This document shows, in pieces, positions 50,255-62,168 of a stretch of DNA of 64,000 nucleotides. The notes beneath the pieces were generated by a model. That model was not told the DNA's origin and did not search any database. It saw nothing but the letters and a program-made list of their open reading frames with translations. The position numbers and the translations under genes were made by a program. This DNA comes from Liolophura sinensis (Eukaryota > Mollusca > Polyplacophora > Chitonida > Chitonidae): positions 10,611,501-10,675,500 of the forward strand of contig NC_088303.1 of the NCBI RefSeq assembly GCF_032854445.1. Reading direction: 5' to 3'. How positions within the stretch are numbered: position 1 is the first letter of the stretch; each line of letters opens with the position of its first letter.

Positions 50255-50385
50255 TGTCGTAGCGGTATTGTTAGCTCAGTAAAAGCATCTGGATTCCATG
50301 ATAATAACCGGTCGGCGCTGCAAGCGGTTAGAGCTTTGGCCTTGCAAGCCAGACATTCGGATTCAATCCAGTGTCCTCTTCCGCT
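50255..50385 (+). repeat. tRNA-like sequence, probably a degraded SINE head
   Basis: A first A-box-like stretch (ttgttagctcagtaaaagca) is followed by a second (ctgcaagcggttagagc), a 7-base loop cttgcaa between tggc and gcca (anticodon tgc, alanine-like) and a B-box-like ggattcaatcc. Acceptor and T stems pair poorly, so a working tRNA gene is unlikely. Confidence 0.4.
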
Positions 50386-50399
50386 TAAGATTATAAATA

Positions 50400-53200
50400 T
50401 TTACACTCCTCAAACTTCCAGGCGGAACGCTTAGCAGAAGGGGACAGGTCATGTCTAATAAACAGAATAATGCTGTACACATTTATATTATCATAGGACA
50501 AACACACGACCTAGTTGCTATTTGAATATCCCGATATTGACAAGTATCTGTAGAGAAACTACAGCGTAGGCTACTTCGTCAGTGTCTGCCTTTTGACGAG
50601 ACTAAACCCAAATCTTTGGTTTATCAACCGTGTAATCACAGTGCAGTACCGATCGTCATGTGGTCAGCAAGTGACTGGGCTGGGCCAATACACCCCCGGC
50701 AAAGAGACTTCACAGATAAACTCGTTAACGGCGCTTGCTTAGTCTGCGTATACGTAAGAAGCCCGTGTTCGTCATCAGAAGCCTGTCAGGTTGACATAAT
50801 GGCTGAGTGTTTACTCTGCCGTGTGGAATTCTACCCGTTGATCACAGGATCCGAAACAAGCGGCGGACTCCACGGCGGATACATCAGCCCAATCAATTTA
50901 CAGCAATCATACACTTCCGGACTTGCCACTGGTTAGGCGTCCATTTTTGCAGGAGCGTCGTGGATCATTATTTGATTAAACTATTCAGGAAATCAGCTTA
51001 GAGCAGAAGGCAATGAAGCGAGTGGTTGGCCGTACTGTTTCCAGAACGTGCCACCTTTTCGAGTAGAGCGACTTGTAAGTCCGAAAGCTAGTCAATCTGG
51101 GAATCTTCCTTTACAAAGTCCCTACAAAAGCTTACTTAATATCGGGTCTGGGTTTATCTACTTGGGATATACTCGTTCTTCGGCGTGAAAATGAAATTCG
51201 AGCTCGCCAAATCCGTGATCAAACACTAGTTAGGCTTTGACGTCGAATCTAGTGGCTATAGCCGGAGGGTTAAATCTAAAGGAAGGCATTCAGCTAGGTA
51301 GAAACCCCAAGCGGATGTTTAAGTCTGGAGGTAAGATTATGTTCGCAAACTTGATTGTGGCAACCAAGGACGTGAAAAACGCTGAAGGTTCTCCGTTGCA
51401 GATTAACTTAAAGGAATTTGGCTACATGTGAACCTCTTGACACCTGATCGCCTCGGAGGACATACTGCTGTGATAGTCTGAGGATGTGACCGAATATAAG
51501 CTTACCCTAAAACTCACTGAGATATGAAGTAATTCATGAGGTGGCAGTTACGACGCGGATAGGATTTGCCGCTAAAATTTCTGAAGGGTAGATCATAACT
51601 CTGATTCACGGGTTTTATTCCATTAGAATTCATAGTGAAAATCCATGATTGGTACTAAATATTATTCCTTATCATTATCAGGGGAAAGCGATATGTTAAT
51701 GCTGCCTAAAACTGATTAATCAGTTCAAGGGGCTATCCGATTTAACTTTTTATCAAATTAATGACCGGTTTTCCCTATTAATTATTTAACGCGATTTCAA
51801 GCCAATAATATCCTGCAGGCAAAAGGTAAAATGTGTCATCTGCACAGGGCCAAAATATGCCACATCGTCATTTAACAGAGAGTGTAATTGAATAGTTATA
51901 ATTTTGAATAAACCCATCTGTATGAAGTCTTAGTCTCCGGAAAACATACCTGTGTAATTACAAGCATGTGTCCCTGACAACAAAGTATTTTATTTTGTGC
52001 AAATTTGTTTTTTCTGTACAAAGTAGTTGTACAAACTTTTTATGGCTGTCATATTAAAGTGCCAAATGGTCATTCCCTATATGCTACATGTTACTAGACG
52101 CTATTTGTAAGAATGACCTTGCAACTTTGGTTTAGATCACGCCATCTGACTGTCTCTCATCAATGGCTTTCAGGCGGAGATGTACTGGTATTGTTGCTTA
52201 TGCTGTGTTCACATCTTTTCTATATGGTCTCTGGAGTTGGCCTGTAATTTGTATCCACCCTCTCCCTGCCTTATCCTTCCAACTTCCCATCATTCGATAA
52301 CACATCACCATTAATGTGGGTCTTTCGGTTAATTTGCAACACCCATATAATGTGTTACCCGGTCAAGTGTTTAAATCTCCCTCCGTGCATTTCCGGTTCA
52401 GGCGTACTTCCGTCATTTTGAGTGCACAGAAAATACTTTTTCAATCCCCTCTCAGTAAACTTTAGAAAAGGCCGGATGCACTGCGTGGATGGCATCGTAA
52501 GGTTCATAAAAAAACACTATATCGCACATCAGAAGGCAGTGGAGCCTTCTGATGGTTTTATAGGTGAAAATACACGAGGTAATGCAGATTGGTCTTTATT
52601 TCACAACAAACTCTCTCTGTTGTGTTGTGTATTAGACATATTAGACCATGAGTGTTATAATACAAATCTGGCGAGGGCTTATGGAGACCGCACGGAGGCA
52701 TCATATTTCATGCACAGTCGCCACATATCCTTCAAGGCAGAAACGACCGTTTAGAATCGATTCGCTACGTCTAGTTCCAAACCAGTGGAAATTATAAACG
52801 TGCAGAAGCCCAGAGAACAACACAGAGAGCAAAGGTAAATTAAAAGTGGTCAATGGTTCACACTGTAGACACGGGACCATAGGTTTAGCCTGGATGGAGT
52901 CTCACAGTTTTTGATATGCCCTATTCCGACAACATTATCGTGGCAGAGATGAGAGAAAATAGGAGAAAATTGGAAATGAGACGGTCTGATTTCAAGTTCT
53001 GGCTAAATCTATGCACGGAATTGGTCATTTAGCGTGTGATGCGGCTCTTTAAAACGTGGCATTTCAATGACATGCATTTATAGCATCACCAACACCACCA
53101 CCACTCCCGGCTTTCACTACTCAAGAGGCCATTTGTGGAACACCAATTGCCTTTCACCAGTATGGTGTGCACATCTTGCAGGTTACATATGGGAACGTTT
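50400..53200. other. Intronic sequence, nothing recognised
   Basis: No supported feature. The part near 51,700-51,800 is rich in attaat-type motifs. Confidence 0.5.
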
Positions 53201-53204
53201 GTCA

Positions 53205-53337
53205 CTAACTTGTAAAGGGAAGGTGGTTTGCCTCGGGCTGTCAGAGTTTCTCCACTCATAAAGATGGCCACCGTCGTATATGGTGAAAAATTTGGAGTAT
53301 TTCTTCACTGCAACACTCAAATAAATAAATAAATTAA
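53205..53337 (+). repeat. SINE-A 3' fragment, diverged
   Basis: Keeps gggaaggtggtttgcctcg, ccaccgtcgtatatggtga and an actcaaataaataaataaat tail. The head and middle are lost. Confidence 0.75.
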
Positions 53338-53814
53338 AACACCAGCTCCTTATAAATATCAAGCCGTAGACGAAAGCAGCATTCGATATCGTTAATCTAC
53401 AAATCTGGAACCATAACAAGGTATAGTTTATCTGTTCTAAGAGACACAGATGGGGGATACAGTGGCGTCCCCTCAGTTGATGTTAGTTGCTGGGTAGGTA
53501 GTGGACCAACATACACCATGTACATGTAGATAAACATGTGACTGTCACTAGAAAGCCTTGTGAAAATTCCTGCTTCAGGAGATAGATTATTAAATTTTTT
53601 AATGCTAATTATTTAAGATTTATTTGACTGTTGCACAGGACTGTTTTCGTTTGAACGGAGTAGAAGACTTCCTTTAACACTCGTGGCAATGAGTTATTTA
53701 CAATTCTAAGAATGCTGTCCATATCAAGCTATTTTGTTTGCTTTCTATTGAGCATTGGTTTTGTATCGTCGTAATTTTGTTTTTTGGCGCAAAATGGTTT
53801 GATCAATGCAGGAA

Positions 53815-53985
53815 ATTTATTACTTATGTACAGATAGAACAAAAGCTTGAGTTGAATAGTAACTCTATTAATTTTGGGAAACTTTCCTTGCGATTATATT
53901 GACCTGGAACGTCCATCTTGGTTGACGGCTGGTATACCGATGTCTGTTTCGATGCATAGATTCAAAGCTTTTGTGTCACATGAAG
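53815..53985 (+). repeat. Dispersed repeat DR, copy 3
   Basis: It shares cagatagaacaaaagcttga with copy 4, and ttgcgattatattgacctg, ttgacggctggtata and tctgtttcgatgcat with copies 1 and 2. Confidence 0.75.
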
Positions 53986-53989
53986 TACC

Positions 53990-56590
53990 AGTCATCACAC
54001 TGCATGTAGTTTACGCCTTGGTTAAGTTCACGATCCTGAACAGTGTTTCTGTCCCTCAGTACATTGTGTCTGTCAGTGGAAAGTGGATTATTGCTTTAAA
54101 ATATGTTTCAAGATAAACCGGATTTTTTAAGAACCAAACTATTAGTTAACCGTTCCCACAATAAATAATTCACTCAGTCACTAAGCCATTTTTTTTTTTT
54201 TGCTTTATTGGTGTAAACGCCATAATAAGTTTAATTTGATAAATTAAAAATGAAACTTTTGATAAGATAGTCTAACACTGGACAATTTGGACAACTCTGC
54301 CGGTTCAAAGTAGTCCGAAATTTGTTAGAACTGAAGGGTATGCTCAGTTGTTTGGGAGGGTATAAAGTTTCGATTGAGCATTCTTTTTACCCACCTCATT
54401 TCTCGTAGTTTCCATGGTTTTCCCAAGTTACCTTCTACCATTAATAATTCATTTACACTACTAAGAGGAAACGAAATTTTTGTTAAATATGTGCATCTCT
54501 TGCCCTTTGCCTGTAGCCATTTATGCTAATCTTATCATGGCCACCTTAACACCATGGGGCGAGGACAAATGTGATTAGCACAGGGTGTATAACAGCCAAC
54601 GGCATGACTAAGCTCTCACTGTATAGCCCATGTTAGACATTAACCTAATTATGTATTCAACGACAGTTGTTCGTATGTATTGGGCCTATCTATTCCTACA
54701 GTAATAAAACCTAACAGTGGTCCTACAAGTCAGAAAATACAACTGGAAACATGAACACACATATTTATAAACATTTGTGTCATAAAAAGACATAGCAGTC
54801 ATATGTTAAACCAAGGCAGGCATGTTTGGTGTGTTTTCTTGGATAAATGTCTATGTTTTTTAATGAATGTGATTCAAGTGTTCTCAAAGTCTTCACTTCT
54901 AGCGGCTGTTCACTACCAGTAAATACCTACTGGCGTTCCATAAAAGCTTTATACGGTGGAAAGTTTATATTGACTTTCCACCGTCTAGTAGCTTTATAGT
55001 GCTTGTTAAACTGCCCAGCGGTGGAGAAATACGAGGATTGAAATGCGGAGACTAAAACTCCCAGACTACCCAGTACATCCAATACGAGGCCTCGTGTTTC
55101 ACACCAACCTGTAGCTATACGTCGACTTTCAGGACCTATACCTCCAGTTTCCTACAGACTTCCGGCACTTTCGTTTTCTTCTCTGCAACAATTTGACAGA
55201 AAACAACGGATAAATCAAACATGAAATGAAAGACAATTTTACTTGGGCGAAAAAGTGTAGCCTAAAATAAATATGCATAGAAGGTAATGAAACTGGCCTT
55301 AAAAAGCCATAAGATCATGTCACATTTCATATTGATTGCTATTTACCAGTAAAATATTCGAGAGCAGATGGTTTTTGAAATCTTCTCCTTTCAGCCAACA
55401 TTTACATCACTTCACGAAAATTCCGTGTTCCAAAATATTTCTGGGAAGACAGTCGTAAAACTGAATTTAAAGGACAGTTTTTGTGCTATTTTCTCAGATA
55501 GAGTAAAAAAAGTAGAAAAAAGACAAAGGCAAAAGATGATATTGGACGTATAATTTTTGTTAATAGCTCAGTATAATAGAATATAGCCCTATAGTTTTAC
55601 ATGTAAAACCAGATCAGAGACCACTGTGTGATATTTGGCAATTGGTCAAACATGGCTGGTAAAATCCATTTCATTACTAAAACTTTACGATTGAAATTAT
55701 GCGTTCTTAAAGAATCAGTTTCATTATTTGTAAATCATTGAATGTGAGTACAACATGTCTTATCCTACAGCGGCATGCACACAGGCCATAGTTTACGCAA
55801 ATAATACCAACAAATTACCCATTGATTATATTCTTAGGACTACACATCAGCATTCTGTAATTAAGCAGAAGTGTTACGCACAGATTTGAGCCTTTTTTAA
55901 ATTCGTTTTAGAGTACATGACATCTTTTTTTAGACATTTACATTAGCCCAGACGTCACGTGGTCATCTCTCGTGAAAACAAACAAAGAAATCTTTGATTC
56001 ATTAGACAAATTTGTCTCCTGTGTTTCTCTTGAGAAGATAACTATCGACGCGTCGCTGTCCCCTTCGTTTATTGTCAAGAATGAGTTTCAGGTTTTCTTC
56101 ACACCCTTTGAGACGTATGTCCCGTGGGGACGTGTATCATCCACTGCGAAACGTAGCAGGAAATATACAACGTGAGAACTTCGCAGGTGTCAGAGAACAG
56201 GCTGAAGGGATTGAGTCTGACAGGCACGCAAGAGAGGAGTCAGCTATAGTTCCGACAGACATACGTTTATGTTTGGTAGTAGCTTGGATTCCTGGAGATG
56301 TGTTAAGAACTAACATAACGCTTGTCTCATTTTAAAAGCACACTTACACGAAGCATTACATCTAAAATGAGATTTTGTTCTGTTTGTAACCATAACCCCA
56401 GTTCTTCTTCCTGGTTAAAGATACAAGTGTAGCAATGTTTCAAGAATTGGCGTTCGATGAATTTTTTTAACTTGAGTATCATATTTTAATGGCTGTATAG
56501 CCTGATTTATTCTAGTTTACCTTTCGTTTAACCCCATGTAATAACTAACGATTCCACTAAAAGCAGGTTACAGTTTGTACCTGTTTCCCC
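53990..56590. other. Intronic sequence with one perfect short hairpin
   Basis: The only structure found is the inverted repeat acggtggaaagt / actttccaccgt at 54953-54984. A T run lies near 54,190. Confidence 0.5.
54953..54984. other. Perfect 12 bp hairpin
   Basis: acggtggaaagt (54953-54964) and actttccaccgt (54973-54984) are exact reverse complements around the 8-base loop ttatattg. Confidence 0.85.
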
Positions 56591-56599
56591 AAGGCTCAT

Positions 56600-56780
56600 A
56601 GCTCATACCACAATGAGATGGCGTGTTCGAAGCAATATCCGACTAATTCTGTTGTCAGATGATAGCCAAGCATCTGGCGACGTGCAATTGTTCCCTCGGG
56701 CTACGCCTGGTTTTCTCACAGCATAAACCGTCATCGTATAAGACATTTTTCTTTTGAATGGTGTAAAATATCACTTAAGT
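56600..56780 (+). repeat. Old SINE-A-like fragment
   Basis: cgggctacgcctggttttct, cagcataaaccgtcatcgta and ggtgtaaaatatcac follow the order of the SINE-A 3' half but are strongly diverged. Confidence 0.4.
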
Positions 56781-56784
56781 ATGT

Positions 56785-59080
56785 CAATAAATCGTAAAGC
56801 TCCATTTCCTATTCACATCATACCGCTGTTTCTATTTTACTGATGTCCGACGCTTCACGCAAGAATTTTTTACCTGCGCGATAGAGGTCAGCTTTATGTG
56901 TGGGTGAAACCAGAGGGGCACCTAACTGTGCCATGTTTCTTGCAAATTTTCGGACGACTTACTGTACGTTATACTCATGGAAGGCATCAGTTCTCAAGCA
57001 AACTTCGTACAACACCACACAATAGCATTGCACTATTTCTTATCAACAAGAGATCACTGGTCGCAAGGCATACCGGTATTATTATTTGCATTTGCCCAGT
57101 TTTGTCATCAGAAGCATGGCAAGCTCAGAAACCTGCTTTTGGCCTGCGGTATTACCCTATCTTTGTGATGGATCACACGTGTAAGAAAGTGTCAAATACG
57201 TTATGTGTTAAAAAGTAGCATGATCACGTTGTTCAGGGAAATGCTAAACCCTGAAACGTCGTTATGTAATGGAACAGTGGATATTCTGAACGCAACTGTG
57301 AACTGCTAGCGCAATCATGGTCACATGGACCTCTTGGCGCAATGCTGTTTTGTGATATGTTTTCATGGTGGCATAACGTGTCCTTATAAAATATGCCTCA
57401 TGTTAAATGTGTTCCACGAATTTAGTTCTTCCTTTGTTTAGAAGACCGCATAAATAAATTGTTTGGCTTACTTCATTTTTGTTTTAGGCCATTAAGATAT
57501 TCCGCTCACAGTTGCGAAGCTTGTGTCTGAACTAACGACGCTCTTTATATTCATTGGCTTCTTACGCCTCTTACACTATAGTAACATGTCGTAGTTCCAA
57601 TGTGGCATCAGTCTACATGTAGTTCAATGCTGGGCTTTACAGCAGGTGTCATCTGTTTTGGCACTGTTGATTTCTTTTGCTGGCCAGGGTTCCTCTTCGA
57701 TCAAACAGAAAACTGCCAGCAAACTAGAGAACAAGGAATGGGGTACAGATTTAACTTGAAGTTTTAAAGCTTTTCAATATCCCTTGACATGGCTTCCACC
57801 AGCGACAATCTATCTGTGCCATATCCATAATGATATGTGCAACAACTTTTTTCTTCACAGGCATTGTTGATATTACCGCGAGGACATAGTATGTTAGGGT
57901 TTCCCAGAGCAGTATGCTAATAGAACGGCTGAGGCAATCTGCATCTTCATCTGTACACCACCATCCCCTCCCCCATCCCCTTCTCTTTTCGCCATACATA
58001 GACTGTGGGGTTGGGAATCTTCTCGTGGTGATCGGCTTACGCCATGCAACGCAGCCTTCCGTGAAAGCTGACGAAGTGATCAATGGGTCTAGGGCAGCGA
58101 TCGTAAAAGCCTTTGCTATTTGGCGAGGTGGGCAATGGAACAGCTGGCGTTCAAAAGATTAATAATAGCTCGGTGAAGTGGAAAATACCATTGGGAAGGT
58201 GAAATGAGTTATATTGGCCGCAAACTAAGGGATTAACCTGTACGTGGAATGTGGGCAAGGGTTTGCTAGCCTTAAGCGAGGTGCTCTCAGTGCTGATGGA
58301 CCATTTTAGGGCTTTTTCACAGTATAATCACGCAATATGGATTATTAACGGGGGAATTCATCTCATTCAGTCTTATGGTCATCTGATCTTCTGGGCCTTC
58401 AGGACTTTTGTAAAAAGACAGGTGTTCTAAAAGTATTTAGAGGGAGATAGAGGTATCAGAAGCACGAAGTCAGTTTTCCTGTTCTTCCTGAAAAATCGCT
58501 GCCATAGGCGAAAGTTTTGTAAGCAGAGGCACCGTCTTGGCGGTGGGGTGCGTTTCGGTTCGCCCCTATGAGCCTACATAGAATGACATTATAAACTTAT
58601 AAAAAGTATGCTACATGTCTCCAGGGTTAAGCTGATGTTTGATAACAGTTGGAAAAGCCATGAAAAATTCTGCTCTGCTCATGAGGTAAAATGGAAGACT
58701 TTTAGTGAAGAAGGATGCAAGGCATTAAAAACTCAGAACGTCGTATCATATTATATATAACAATACGAATTAGCGCCAGTTTTGTGCTCAAGTCGCCCGT
58801 TGCGTATACCTATGAATATGGCTCTAAAATGAGCTCCTGAGACAAAACATATCTCACATGGCATAAATATCCCTGAGTTTAGATAAGTATGTACCGTAAG
58901 AAAAGCTCAGCCCCAGCATTATCTTCCAACGTCTTAAAACCTTGGGGTTATATTTATCAAACATTCTTAGACATAAGTGCAGAATTCAAACACAGCTACA
59001 ATTACAATGTTTGCTCACGGAAGCTTAAAATTTGCACACCGTTTTTTTATATTGCAAAACAATGTATCAACCACAGTTTC
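56785..59080. other. Intronic sequence, nothing firm
   Basis: No exon is missing between exons b and c. The segment 57,900-58,270 is complex and GC-richer, and the open frames on both strands there lack known motifs. Confidence 0.5.
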
Positions 59081-59084
59081 AGTT

Positions 59085-59178
59085 CTTTCCTTGTTGAGTT
59101 TTTATACAGATAGAACAAAAGCTTGAGTTGAATAGTAATTTTGGGAAAGTGGCCTTGCGATTATATTGACCTGAAAAG
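59085..59178 (+). repeat. Dispersed repeat DR, copy 4 (short)
   Basis: cagatagaacaaaagcttga, gaatagtaattttgggaa and ggccttgcgattatattgac match copy 3. It ends about 170 bp before exon c. Confidence 0.75.
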
Positions 59179-59345
59179 AAAACGAAACAAAAAGTACTTG
59201 CAATTTTATTACTTAAGTTTTAAGTTGTTTGATAAATATGAGTCTTGGTCTCATGAACCACAGTGTACCTGGTGTGGACTGTGGCCCTTTTTGTAATCAT
59301 TATAAACCAGTGGAATTAATTTTATGGTAATATCTGTATTTTCAG

Positions 59346-59490
59346 GGATTTAACGAAGTCGAAAAAGCCTTGAAAGAAAACAACATTTGTATAGCCTGGA
59401 CAGACAAGTTACTGAAAGATTCCGGAGTGGCCACTGAGGAGTCTTACCTCAGCATAGTTGACGAGCTGAAGAAGCGACCTAACGCCAGAG
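59346..59490 (+). CDS. mGluR-like exon c: start of lobe 2
   Basis: The exon has 145 bases: 48 codons plus one base (phase 1 exit). The acceptor is attttcag and the donor is gtcggt, a less usual donor. The reading GFNEVEKALKENNICIAW continues exon b (SYGIK) and matches the mGluR helix and the conserved C-I-A strand that begins lobe 2. It then runs through a helix ending in LKKRPNAR, which leads into the conserved A-R-x-V strand of the next exon. The intron before it is 18,931 bp and contains the 33 bp tandem array and several SINEs. Confidence 0.92.
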
Positions 59491-59636
59491 GTCGGTACTA
59501 AATGCTGATCTGTCAACTACTTATAATAGAAATTCAAACATGTCTGACTATCGCATGCAATTTTGCTAACACTGATGTTTGGTTTCTTTAAAGCGTGATG
59601 AGGAAATCTATCATATTTATTCATAATTTGGTGAAC

Positions 59637-59905
59637 CAGCCCCGATGGCACAGTTGGTAGAGCGTCCGCTTCGTGAGGCGTTAAGCATGAAGGAGATAAT
59701 GCAACGACTGGTTGACCCGTATCAGTATAATGGCTTTGGTGGGTCAGCTTACTTACCTTCAGTTAGTCGTCTCAGTGAAGCAGCTCTAGATAAAAGAGAG
59801 GTGGAATTCCATCTGGCACATTACATGCACTCTAAGTCTCTAAATTGTAACCTACAGCGTACTCACCCCAAGCAGTCGCCCACACTTGTTATTTATAAGT
59901 CTTGA
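59637..59905 (+). mobile_element. tRNA-derived SINE with SINE-B-like body
   Basis: The tRNA-like head (gccccgatggcacagttggt, agagcgtccgcttcg) differs from the other SINE-B heads. The body keeps gtatcagtataatggc and gggtgggtc-like phrases. It lies about 150 bp downstream of exon c. Confidence 0.7.
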
Positions 59906-60105
59906 GCTGTCTGTTTTGTAGCGATGTCGACTTTGGATATAACGTTTTAAAGTTTGAGTTTACCTGTTTACTTTAGATTTGTCTAGCGACGTTGCAAGTT
60001 CTCAGCCAAGTAATTTGATCTTTTATGAAGAAGTATTAATGTGAGTCTTGGTGAAGTGTGTTACATGTTGTTCCAGCTTTTCCCATATTGCTCACCAGTT
60101 GTTGG

Positions 60106-60369
60106 TCCTCCTTGGCTCAGTTGGTTAGCTCGTTAGCGCAGCGTAATGACCCAAGAGCCTCTCACCAATGCGGTCGCTGTGAGTTCAAGTCCAGCTCATG
60201 ATGGTTTCCTCTCCGGCCGTACGTGCAAAGGCCTGCAGCAACCTGCAGATGGTCGTGGGTTTCCGCCGGGATCTGCACGGTTTCCTCTTACCATATTGCT
60301 GGCCGCCGTCGTATAAGTGAAATGTTCTTGAGTACGGCGTAAAACACCAATCAAATAAATAAATAAATT
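60106..60369 (+). mobile_element. SINE-A, full length
   Basis: The head is cctccttggctcagttggtt, with B box gtgagttcaagtcc. The body is ctctccggccgtacgtgc and the 3' block runs to gtacggcgtaaaacaccaat and an aaataaataaat tail. The target duplication is unclear (perhaps accag). It lies in the 1.5 kb intron between exons c and d. Confidence 0.93.
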
Positions 60370-60374
60370 ACCAG

Positions 60375-61015
60375 ATAGCAGGCCTGCTTGAGGCTGTGAA
60401 AAAAGTGAAATGGCCTTCAGTTCTAGCATTGGCAGATAGCGTTAACCCTGCATATAAGGCCTGTCTGAAATGATGTGGACATATTGACAATGTCCGAATC
60501 AGATGCAAGAACAAAAACTCATTTTATCATATGCAATAATATCAATATATGACAAAGATTTTTTTAAAATAATGCTATGGAATACAGGAATAATCTTAAT
60601 ACAACGTGGGAAATAACTAGACTCACATTTTTATGACGTCATTCTGAGTTCAGTATATTTTTGCCCATGGGCTCTATCCTGTCGACATCAAAGTTTATAA
60701 GTAGTCTCCGTCAATCCTTCTCAGACGGATTTCAAGGAAGACGGCAGTAATTTAGCAGTAAAATGGACTTTTATCCAGGCTTTTAAAGTCATTATTTGAT
60801 CCATACAGCCAACAACTGATGCCGTGAAGAAAATGCTCGGTTAACGGGCATGCAAAAGGGGGTTTTCTGTTCGCTGATATGCAGCTCAATTTTCTGTCCG
60901 TTCTCCAGTTTATTTTAACTTCCGGTCCAGCAAATTCTGCGCTCCATTACTATGACTACGGCCAAATAACACGGGCTCTATTGACTCCTACTGACTCGAT
61001 TCTATACTTTATTGG
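60375..61015. other. Intronic sequence, nothing recognised
   Basis: The rest of the intron before exon d, with no repeat seen. Confidence 0.6.
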
Positions 61016-61019
61016 CCAG

Positions 61020-61162
61020 GTGTCATTATCTTTGGCTCGGATCAAGAGGTCGGAGACTTGATGAAGGCAGTGAAGAAGCGAGGTGCCACAGGACTGTTCT
61101 CCTGGATAGGGAGTGACGGCTGGGGGGCCCGCGGCCTAGCTTACGAGGGCAAGGAGGAAGAG
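61020..61162 (+). CDS. mGluR-like exon d: GSDGW ligand loop of lobe 2
   Basis: The exon has 143 bases. The acceptor is ttggccag and the donor gtgagg. The first two bases complete a glycine codon with the last base of exon c. The segment GLFSWIGSDGWGAR matches the mGluR signature around mGlu1 D318 (here D at 61115-61117) and R323 (R at 61130-61132). The first touches the ligand amino group and the second lies near the side chain. The cysteine pair found here in group I mGluRs (C289/C291) is absent: the strand reads VIIFGSDQ, closer to the group II/III pattern. The exon leaves in phase 0. Confidence 0.94.
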
Positions 61163-61524
61163 GTGAGGTATCTGTGGATCTGTGACCTGTAGTTACTCAC
61201 AGCACTCTCAGCATAGCTACCGAGTGTTGATCTACTCAGAAAATCGGGTTTCCTCTACCCATTAGTCTGTAGTGGTAAAAGAACAAACCTGAGTACAAAT
61301 GATAAAATCACAACCACGAGAGTGTAAGCGGTGACATCCAGATTCTCAGGATATGTACATCAGATTTGGCTTCGTGTACGGTTTCATATGTTGGTTACGA
61401 TACGTGTTGTAATGGTTTCCATTTCCTTCAAACATGAACTGCACTGCCGTTGTGTAGAAGAAATAAATTGCGCACTGTTCCAAAACTCACACAATTTTGC
61501 AAGGAAACTATGTTGTGCCTACAG

Positions 61525-61812
61525 GTAGAGGGCGCAGTGACCGTCCAGCCCTTGGCCTACCCCGTTCAAGGCTTCGATGAGTATTTTCTGAGTCGCACCC
61601 CGGAGAACAACGCTCGTAACCCCTGGTTTATTGAATACTGGGAGAAACAGTTCATGTGTAAGCACCCTAACGGAAGCCTTACCCCTTACAACGAGCAATT
61701 CAACAGGACGTGTACAGGAAGAGAGCGGTACAGTGATGACTATCCCTACAGCCCGGAGGCCCAGTTACAGTTTGTCAGCGACGCCGTCATGGCATTTGCC
61801 TACGCTTACAAG
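61525..61812 (+). CDS. mGluR-like exon e: lobe 2, FDEYF..NPWF..W motif, K409 position is Gln
   Basis: This is the largest exon here, with 96 codons (phase 0-0), acceptor gcctacag and donor gtaatg. It carries the family hallmarks FDEYF, RNPWFIEYWEKQFMC and the second cysteine of that loop (RTC). These correspond to the mGlu1 C378-C394 disulfide, with a two-residue longer spacing. Sequons NGS (61669) and NRT (61702) suit an extracellular glycoprotein. In QLQFVSDAVMAFAYAY, the position equal to mGlu1 K409 is Q at 61762-61764; K409 is three residues before the conserved F-V. That lysine normally pairs with the glutamate side-chain carboxylate. Nothing suggests a pseudogene. Confidence 0.96.
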
Positions 61813-62062
61813 GTAATGACTTCAAGTGGTTGAGATCTCTTCCGCTAGGACATAAGTAGGCTCACCAATGTTACCCCGAAGTGCCGCAGGTCAGTTCAAT
61901 GTATAAGTGTAACAAACACGCACCTAGAGTCAAAAACCACAAGCATTAGCACCCTTTTCCGTTCACAAAATTGTCTGTCTACGGCAGTAGAGAAACGTAA
62001 TGATTTTGAGACACTTAAACACTTACTGCTTGTATCTACATATGCTCTATTATATTTTTCAG

Positions 62063-62168
62063 AGTTTACACAAACAAGTGTGTGACGGACGACCCGGGGT
62101 GTGTGACGAAATGGACCCACCCGACGGGGAAATGGTCAAGTCAGAACTTTACAGAGTTAACTTCACAG
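62063..62168 (+). CDS. mGluR-like exon f: CDGRPGVCDEM disulfide loop
   Basis: The exon has 106 bases: 35 codons plus one base (phase 1 exit). The acceptor is atttttcag and the donor gtacgg. Two cysteines seven residues apart match the mGlu1 C432-C439 loop, followed by C-D-E-M-D-P-P-D-G in place of the family's C-D/P-x-M-x-P-x-D-G. It ends with LYRVNFT, the conserved V-N-F-T/S-G strand with an N-glycosylation sequon. It follows exon e after a 250 bp intron. Confidence 0.93.
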
